Source: Breviolum minutum Mf 1.05b.01
Taxonomy: Eukaryota > Sar > Dinophyceae > Suessiales > Symbiodiniaceae
DNA length: 64,000 nt
Assembly (NCBI GenBank): GCA_000507305.1
Contig: DF239029.1
Location: forward strand, 264,492 to 328,491
Direction: 5' to 3'
In this document: in pieces, positions 58,169-64,000 of the stretch
How positions within the stretch are numbered: the first letter of the stretch is position 1
How the letters are laid out: each line of letters starts with the position of its first letter
Position numbers and translations under genes: made by a program
The notes under the pieces: generated by a model
The model's database searches: none
Told to the model about the DNA's origin: nothing
Seen by the model: only the letters and a program-made list of their open reading frames with translations

Positions 58169-58523
58169 CATCTGTTGTCAGATATGTTTTCAACCATCAA
58201 TGAGAATCAAGGCGGTAAATCTTGAGCCACTTGCCAGGTTTTCTTGACTCATAATTTGAACTACTTGAGCAGGGTGTGTTTGGTCTTGAAGCTTTACGCT
58301 TTGTATCACCGGAGATTTGTAGCGGCACGATCACTTACGTGCTACGGATAGATACAGACAACTCGTACGGAATGCCGTTGGATTGATCAATCATGAACTG
58401 GAAAGATATCAGGATGCCAGAAAGTGCCACTTTTGACGCCAAGAAATTGGCAAAACAAAACGACCAAAAACCTGAAGCCAAGTGAACCCGTACTCAAAAC
58501 GACCCCCCCCCAAAAAAAAAAAC

Positions 58524-58572
58524 AGAATGCCAAGTGTCTGGTGTCGCCCATCTGCCTGAAGGCTGCTAAAGC
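58524..58572 (-). CDS. TPR-like exon
   Basis: 49 nt: acceptor TTGCTGCTAAG|GCTTTA, donor ATTCT|GTTTTT. It encodes ALAAFRQMGDTRHLAF, matching the A-L-x-x-F-x-x-x-G-D-x-R-x-x-A pattern of tetratricopeptide repeats common in protist TPR proteins. The upstream codons AAK in the same frame extend the match. Confidence 0.55.
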
Positions 58573-61500
58573 CTTAGCAGCAAAGAAATAGATTTGACTT
58601 CGATGACAAGTGTCACTGAATCTTTAAGGTGGTTGTTTTTTTGAGGGCGGGAATTTCAGGGAGGAAACCATGAGAATTCAGCTGACTTACATAATTCCTA
58701 TAGGATCCTATAGGAATATCCCCCCAAAAAACAACACATTCCTCCCTTTTTGCAGCCATCCATAGGATTTGGTCCTGTAAATCTTTCCAAATTTCAAAGT
58801 ACCCAAACTGATTTTCTCACCGAGGAAAACCCATTAGATGGGGAAGGGATGGTGTAAACCGTAAACCGCAAACAATTGAAACCAGAATTTGTTGGATTTT
58901 GTTGGTGCAAGGTCCAAACAATCCAAACACATCGAAATCTGGGAGGTTTTAATTAATCCGTGTTAGTGAGAAATCTTCCTCTTCCGCCATCCTCTCAAAT
59001 TTCTATAGTTCCGGTGTTGAGGATTGAATTTGCTTCCGAAAAAGATTGTTCAAAATGTCCTGATTTGCAATAAGTCTAGAAATATCTTTGCCAATGTTGC
59101 TTGGAAGAGAAATCTGTTTATATTCTACCTCCCATATTTTCTTATCCCGTAGTAGACACCATGCCGCCTCAGTAAACACTTTCACCCCGAGTGTTCCTGC
59201 CTCTTTGTGCTTTCGTAAGCCTTGATCCTGCAGCTGCAGTGGTGGAAACAGCGCCATGACATGTTTTTTTTCTCCCCTTTTGGTGGGGTGTTCTAGGCAG
59301 AAAAGCCTTGTGGACTAGAACTATGGACCAACTTGGGGATGATCAACTGAAACATGCATCTCTAGCTGATAAATAATCTATATGGATGATAAACCTAGGT
59401 TCTTATAATCAAGATGAACAAAAAAGGGATGAAGAACAACTACACAACAAATGTTTCCTCGACACCTGGAGCAATTTCGGAACAGTTTCAGGTCTTCCTC
59501 GACAAGCAGAGATGGACATGACACCATTGCGTGCCAAATTTGGTGCTGTCCTTATCTTGAAGCAAGAGGTACATGTCACCCAGCAGCAAATGACACATCG
59601 CCTGGGGCCGATCGTTCCTCCACGATGCCACATACCACCGAAAAAACATCTGTACCTCCCCCGAAATTCATATTTCATGATGTCAATTGGTGTCAGGGGT
59701 TGAAGACCTTTATCACCACGTAGGTGTATCAAAACCGAAGTCCAGGAACTGTCCTGTTTGGATTTGTTGTTTGCATAGGCGACAATGGGATTTTGACCAA
59801 CCATTCACAATCTTGTTGGCTTTTTTGGGCGGTATCTTATCTCTCCTCAGGTCCGAAGTATCACGAAATCAGACGGAAAAAGGATGAAAAAGGCTGTATA
59901 ACATCAGGTCTAGTTACTGTAATAGTTTCAGGGCCGCACTTAGGAATGAAGATGATGAAGGGATGAATGGATGGATAGATGGACAAGTACACATAGATAT
60001 ATGATGATATATGTAATCAAGTCGAACCGAACACCCGCCCCAGGAAAGAAGGTGAACGGAACCATGTTTACAAATGTTGAGCATAAGAGTGAAACCATTT
60101 GTGAAAACAACATGCCTCGGGCAGCTTGTTTGATGCAACTGGGTAGCTTAGGGCCATGACAAATGGCAGATAAACAACGTCACCAAGTTTGGGGGCCCAA
60201 TTTCAAAGCCGTTACAATGGTTAATTTGTGTCCATACCCATGCATCTAGTGCCCAAGGATTGTAGAAACAATCATTTTGTTTCAGTGAGATACGCATTCA
60301 CCATGATTGAATCTCTTCAGTTAGCGACATGCTGCCCTGCAGCTCCAACTAGCTTTCCTAAGTAGCAAACTACACATCAACTACCCTCCATGGAACGAGT
60401 CCATATCCCCACCAATCGGGATTCAGCCGGAAAACTCAACACTACCGGCGATTGTAGGAGGATATTTTTCATATAGTTCCCTAGAGGGTGGGGCATCATT
60501 CCCCAAATCGTTTAACGTGTTTCCCTGCATGGCTACACACATTGTTCTCCTGCATCTTCCAACAAGGCTTTCCCCCCATAAAAACGATGGGGTCCAACCC
60601 CAACCTCGCCCCGAAGGCAATGCAAACGTTGAAAGCTTTGCAAGGCATCTTCGGCCAAATCCAAGGCCTTCCGGATCCAAGTCACAGCAGCCAGACCGTA
60701 ACAAGTCACTTCGCCAGGGTGGCGTTGAATCTGAATGACTATACCGACTATACCGTATTCTGGGCAATTTATTATAGATCCTTAGGTCCTTAATTAAGGG
60801 GATTTTGGGGGGGGGATTCCCGGATTCCTAAACGATGGGTTTCTCTGATGACTCTACCATCCAGGTATTGATTTGGCTGTTTTGATGATGACTTTTTGTC
60901 GCCAAAAACATAACATAAATCACCACGAGTGTGTAACTGGTTTGGCGGGGCAATCATCACCTTTCGACCACCTTTCGACCTTTGCACCTAGAAACTTCTG
61001 TTCAAAAACCCCGAGAAAACAAGTTATAAGGTGCGTTTTCAATTACCTTGTCCAAACGCTTCACCGCATAACCTCTCCAGCATCCGCGTGTTCCGGCACC
61101 ACCACAGCGACACATCGGTCGAAGGCATCCAAAAGGTCAACAAGGTCGAGTGCTATCACATCCGATAACATGACTTTATATTCGCACTTGGTCTAAACAC
61201 CTGAAATTCTCCCTCTTTGGAGGACACTCCCGGATTCCCTTCTTTAAACTACCTGTTCCTCCAGCGACACCCTGGGCAACAACCCTCCCTCCCCGGCATG
61301 CAGACGCAAAAATCTGCAAACACCCACCCAATCTACTATCTTCCTCTTCCAAGCCATCCTGTAAGACTTTGAGACTTTGTAATTTCCAACTTCTTTCTAT
61401 CAACTCCAGCAACAACAACAACAACAACAACAAAATCATAGGGAAAATGCTGGTACCTTCGGGTGGTGCCCCAAATGAGGTGTATCAGAGGTTGATTAAG

Positions 61501-62296
61501 GGGCCCCCATCCCAAGGGGATTTCCCACCATTTTCCCTATGACAAAACCGGCACGGGTCCCTTGGGCTCCCCTCCTTGTCTGCATTGCCTCCAGGCTGAG
61601 CACAAATCCTTGAAAGCAGCAGGGAGATGTAACCTGGTACCCATACCATCCATAAAAATGGCATATTTACCTACATGAATGGTTGGTGTTTGTATGATAA
61701 ATGGGTAGGCAAATTCATACCAATCGTCCCATGGATTGTTTGGGGTATGAATATAATAAAATCATGTCTAGATCAGGAGCTAAAATCTTAATGACTTCTT
61801 CACAGGTTTTTTTTGTTGCTTCTCCGTCTTTTTTATTTTTCCAAACTCACCCAGTTTTTTTCATAGAATTCTTGCTCATTTTTGGTGTGTTTCAAAAAGA
61901 AATGTCTCGTGACTATGCTTTTCCTGGGTTAATGTTAAGTTCAGAATTATGTCGCCTCTATATGGGATTTCGACGGATCTCAATGCTTGATTTTTGTGCA
62001 ATTCTGATGCCCCCAAAAAAAAACATCTCCAAACATATGCAGTAGTCACATCTCTTTGGGATTTCGAGTCATTGTGATTATTTTATTACAAAATCCATTA
62101 AATGAAATCCATATCTTCAAAAAATGTCTCAACTTTTAAACAATCTCAAAACGGATCAAAACGTGTGACAGCACGTCGGATCTTCTCTGCCTTGCGGATT
62201 GCAGTTTCACCAAGGCAAGGCCTTCATCTAAACTCTCTTCCTGACCATGGGCTTGGCAAATGTTCCACCATGGACCTGTTGGATCTTTGAAACGAT
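58524..62296 (-). CDS. Multi-exon gene with TPR-like helical repeats
   Basis: Summary entry for exons at 62163, 61253, 61073, 60605, 59129 and 58524, with weaker pieces at 59500 and 62640. Where tested, phases agree: 61253 ends with one base, 61073 begins with two, and 61073|60605 join in phase 0. The encoded segments are helical, Leu/Ala-rich and carry AL-x-x-F..GD/GE motifs. TPR proteins are intracellular scaffolds; no catalytic motif was seen. Ends are not defined. Confidence 0.55.
59129..59233 (-). CDS. TPR-like exon
   Basis: 105 nt, 35 codons, phase 0: acceptor CCACTGCAG|CTGCAG, donor GGGAG|GTAGAA. It encodes LQDQGLRKHKEAGTLGVKVF then TEAAWCLLRDKKIWE. The EAG-x-x-G and EAAWCLL spacing resembles TPR helices A and B. 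Confidence 0.6.
59500..59635 (-). CDS. Possible exon of the TPR-like gene
   Basis: A minus frame reads RPQAMCHLLLGDMYLLLQDK, then DSTKFGTQWCHVHLCLSRK. Hydrophobic-helical and gene-like, but the plus strand is also open here and splice sites are unclear. Confidence 0.35.
60605..60730 (-). CDS. TPR-like exon
   Basis: 126 nt, 42 codons, phase 0: acceptor GTCATTCAG|ATTCAA, donor GGCGAG|GTTGGG. It encodes IQRHPGEVTCYGLAAVTWIR then KALDLAEDALQSFQRLHC and LRGE. A-x-x-A-L-x-x-F-x-x-L....GE fits a TPR helix pair. Confidence 0.65.
61073..61173 (-). CDS. Helical-repeat exon of the TPR-like gene
   Basis: 101 nt: acceptor ATATAAAG|TCATG, donor GGAGAG|GTTATG. It encodes MLSDVIALDLVDLLDAFDRC then VAVVVPEHADAGE. 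Acidic and Leu-rich. Phase agrees with both neighbours. Confidence 0.6.
61253..61358 (-). CDS. Exon of the TPR-like gene
   Basis: 106 nt: acceptor GTCTTACAG|GATGGC, donor ACAG|GTAGTT. It encodes DGLEEEDSRLGGCLQIFASA then CRGGRVVAQGVAGGT. A second open frame (VDWVGVCRFLRLHAGEGG) exists but leaves the wrong phase for 61173. Confidence 0.55.
61640..61737. mobile_element. MITE family D copy
   Basis: ACCATCCATAAAAATGGC left, ACCAATCGTCCCATGGATTG right, and TTTACCTACATGAATGGTTG inside. Confidence 0.65.
62163..62296 (-). CDS. Exon of the TPR-like gene
   Basis: Acceptor TATGCTCAG|ATCGTT; donor CACAC|GTTTTG or GAC|GTGCTG. It encodes RFKDPTGPWWNICQAHGQEE then SLDEGLALVKLQSARQRRSD. A long clean reading in one frame only. 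Confidence 0.55.
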
Positions 62297-62639
62297 CTGA
62301 GCATACAAAATTCAAGAAAAAAACAGGAGTACGATAATTCCTTCAAGAAAAAATTGGAGTTTCCAATAAACATCAGCAACATCGCAAGATTTGTCATAAA
62401 GGATTTGACATCGCAAAAACCCGAAGGACTTTGTAGTGCTTGGTCTTTCAAGCTCTTTCACTAAGATGTGCTGTGGGAGTAGCTCCAAGTCCTACCCCCA
62501 TGGTTGCAGATTTGGAGATATGCCAAATTACTTTACTTCGAGTGATCCCCACCATGACATGTTGGGTGGGGGTTGTCAGGTGAGGGTTGTCATCTAGTTT
62601 TATTCCATGGACCGGGAGCAGAAAGAGGTCCAACGAAGT

Positions 62640-62800
62640 AGAGAAGGTTCGCTGGAAGAGACCAAACAGATCTCAACAAATGCTGTCAGCTGATGGAAAG
62701 AATGTGTGGTATTGGAGTGCACAGGTCGCTCGTGTTCCATGTCTTTGTCGTGCGTTCAAGATGTGGCAAACATCGTTCTCTTGCATTTCAAAACCAGCAA
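62640..62800. other. Coding-like block, strand unresolved
   Basis: Minus strand: VCHILNARQRHGTRATCALQ; plus strand: ADGKNVWYWSAQVARVPCLC. Lies next to the 269-N gap. Confidence 0.3.
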
Positions 62801-62877
62801 GCCCGGCATCCTTTTTTCAGGATTTTTGCATGATCTTGTCGTGTCCTGTCTGCTACTCAGGATAGCACCTGTCAGAA

Positions 62878-63146
62878 NNNNNNNNNNNNNNNNNNNNNNN
62901 NNNNNNNNNNNNNNNNNNNNNNNNNNNNNNNNNNNNNNNNNNNNNNNNNNNNNNNNNNNNNNNNNNNNNNNNNNNNNNNNNNNNNNNNNNNNNNNNNNNN
63001 NNNNNNNNNNNNNNNNNNNNNNNNNNNNNNNNNNNNNNNNNNNNNNNNNNNNNNNNNNNNNNNNNNNNNNNNNNNNNNNNNNNNNNNNNNNNNNNNNNNN
63101 NNNNNNNNNNNNNNNNNNNNNNNNNNNNNNNNNNNNNNNNNNNNNN
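62878..63146. other. 269-N assembly gap
   Basis: Run of Ns. The exon at 63147 runs into it. Confidence 0.99.
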
Positions 63147-63370
63147 GAAGACTTTCCTTTGAGTAATTTCACCCATATACCCTTGGCCATGTATTCAAGC
63201 ACGAAATGACAAAAACCAGCTTCCCTGTGCCGCAAGCGTTCTTGATCTTCGTGGTGCAGATCCACTTTCACAACCATTGCCATCTTGTCTTTCACAAGTC
63301 CCAGATGTGGAGCAAAGACATCAGACAAGCGCACAATCATGTTTTCGTGCACAAACAGCATTTTGACCAT
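63147..63370 (-). CDS. Probable exon truncated by the gap
   Basis: An open minus frame enters the gap with no stop: ENMIVRLSDVFAPHLGLVKD, later MAMVVKVDLHHEDQERLRHR and FVLEYMAKGIWVKLLKGK. Gene-like composition throughout. The start, near 63370, is unclear. No family recognised. It may be an early exon of the TPR-like gene. Confidence 0.55.
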
Positions 63371-63500
63371 TCTTTCTGACACATTCTTTCTGAACTTCTT
63401 GCAGACATATCTTCTGACATTCTTTCTGACTTATCTTGTGACATCTTGCAACTACTTCTTTGACACACTCTTTCTGCAACTACTACCAATCCTTTCGATC

Positions 63501-63720
63501 GCAGTTGAGGTCCGGCACGCCACACTGAACTCACGAGCTCGCGGTTGGGGTCCGGCACGCCACACTGAACTCGCATGATCGCGGTTGGGGTCCGGCACGC
63601 CACACTGAACTCGCGGGATCGCAGTTGAGGTCCGGCACGCCACACTGAACTCACGAGCTCGCAGTTGAGGTCCGACACGCCACACTGAACACACAAGATC
63701 GTAGTTGAGGTCCGACAAGG
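63501..63720. repeat. 40-bp minisatellite, about 5.5 copies
   Basis: Units start at 63501, 63541, 63581, 63621, 63661 and a partial one at 63701. Each begins GCAGTTGAGGTCCGGCACGC or a one- to three-base variant and ends GATC or GCTC. As 40 is not a multiple of 3, all three frames stay open, so the apparent protein repeats are not evidence of coding. Confidence 0.95.
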
Positions 63721-64000
63721 AGACGGACAAGAGCGGAGGCGCGGCGGAGGACAAGGAGGAGGAGGAGAAGAGACTGACATAAAATCTAACAACCCTCACC
63801 TGACAGGTGGGGAAAAAAACAAGAGTTCCATTTCTCAGCTAACGAGTCACGAAAAGAACTATCCCATAAATCCCTCCTGATGAATTCCTAGGGATTTTCA
63901 TAACACTGCTATAGGTGTTTCATCCCCTAGACTCATCAGCCATTGGGGGCTCCTTGTTTCATCGCTCCGAGGGAGGGAAAAACCAACATCACCATTGAAT

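Noticed and set aside
63501..63720. CRISPR-like interpretation of the 40-bp repeat
   Set aside because: Units are head to tail with no unique spacers.
63337..63799. Apparent repeat protein (VACRTSTAI units)
   Set aside because: Product of a 40-bp minisatellite open in all frames; the unit is not a multiple of three.
1..64000. Dinoflagellate spliced-leader relics, tRNA, rRNA or snRNA genes
   Set aside because: I looked for the conserved spliced-leader core and obvious RNA-gene hallmarks by eye and saw none. A covariance-model scan was not possible, so small RNAs could be missed.
1..64000. CRISPR array, prophage or bacterial operon
   Set aside because: The regular repeats are microsatellites or a minisatellite without spacers, and there are no long contiguous bacterial-type genes.

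Overview
Organism. The window reads as nuclear DNA of an intron-rich protist alga, most likely a dinoflagellate of the Suessiales/Symbiodiniaceae type. Direct evidence: coding capacity lies in scattered pieces of about 20-130 nt separated by introns of roughly 0.3-3 kb; about a quarter of the exons I could phase end at GC instead of GT donors; most acceptors read AG|G; introns are full of short inverted-repeat (MITE-like) elements and microsatellites. A ubiquitin-like plus BspA-type leucine-rich exon fits the same lineage. No bacterial operon, rRNA, tRNA or CRISPR feature was recognised. All exon calls were made by eye from domain motifs, splice signals and reading phase; none was tested by alignment. 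Layout. (1) About 0.9-47.5 kb, minus strand: one very large gene, or a tandem set of genes, encoding at least 13 thrombospondin type-1 (TSP1) repeats. I found about 43 exons (20-125 nt each), and in most domains consecutive exons join in phase into C-W-W-C-C-G-R-R-C-C-C modules. The 3' end lies beyond position 1, so the C-terminus is missing; the 5' end is unresolved between about 47.5 and 53 kb. (2) About 48-53 kb: ambiguous coding-like pieces and long trinucleotide repeats. (3) 53.50-53.90 kb, minus: a clear first coding exon with an ATG, a ubiquitin-like segment and the start of a leucine-rich repeat, ending at an N and a (GTA)n tract. (4) About 56.5-57.5 kb, minus: two coding pieces, one with a Cys-rich motif, beside a long CAA/CAG tract. 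(5) About 58.5-63.4 kb, minus: exons of another multi-exon gene whose helical segments resemble tetratricopeptide (TPR) repeats; a 269-N gap and a 40-bp minisatellite lie at its upstream side. Working together. The TSP1 array is expected to be a secreted or surface adhesion-type protein. The ubiquitin-like/LRR and TPR-like proteins look intracellular and show no obvious link to it. Introns of the TSP1 gene hold more than 40 MITE copies in about ten families, plus a few GC-richer coding-like islands (15.9, 18.7, 19.1, 40.2 kb) nested inside introns. Two single-N joins (18601, 27292) are flanked by exact duplications and are probably unmerged contig overlaps.
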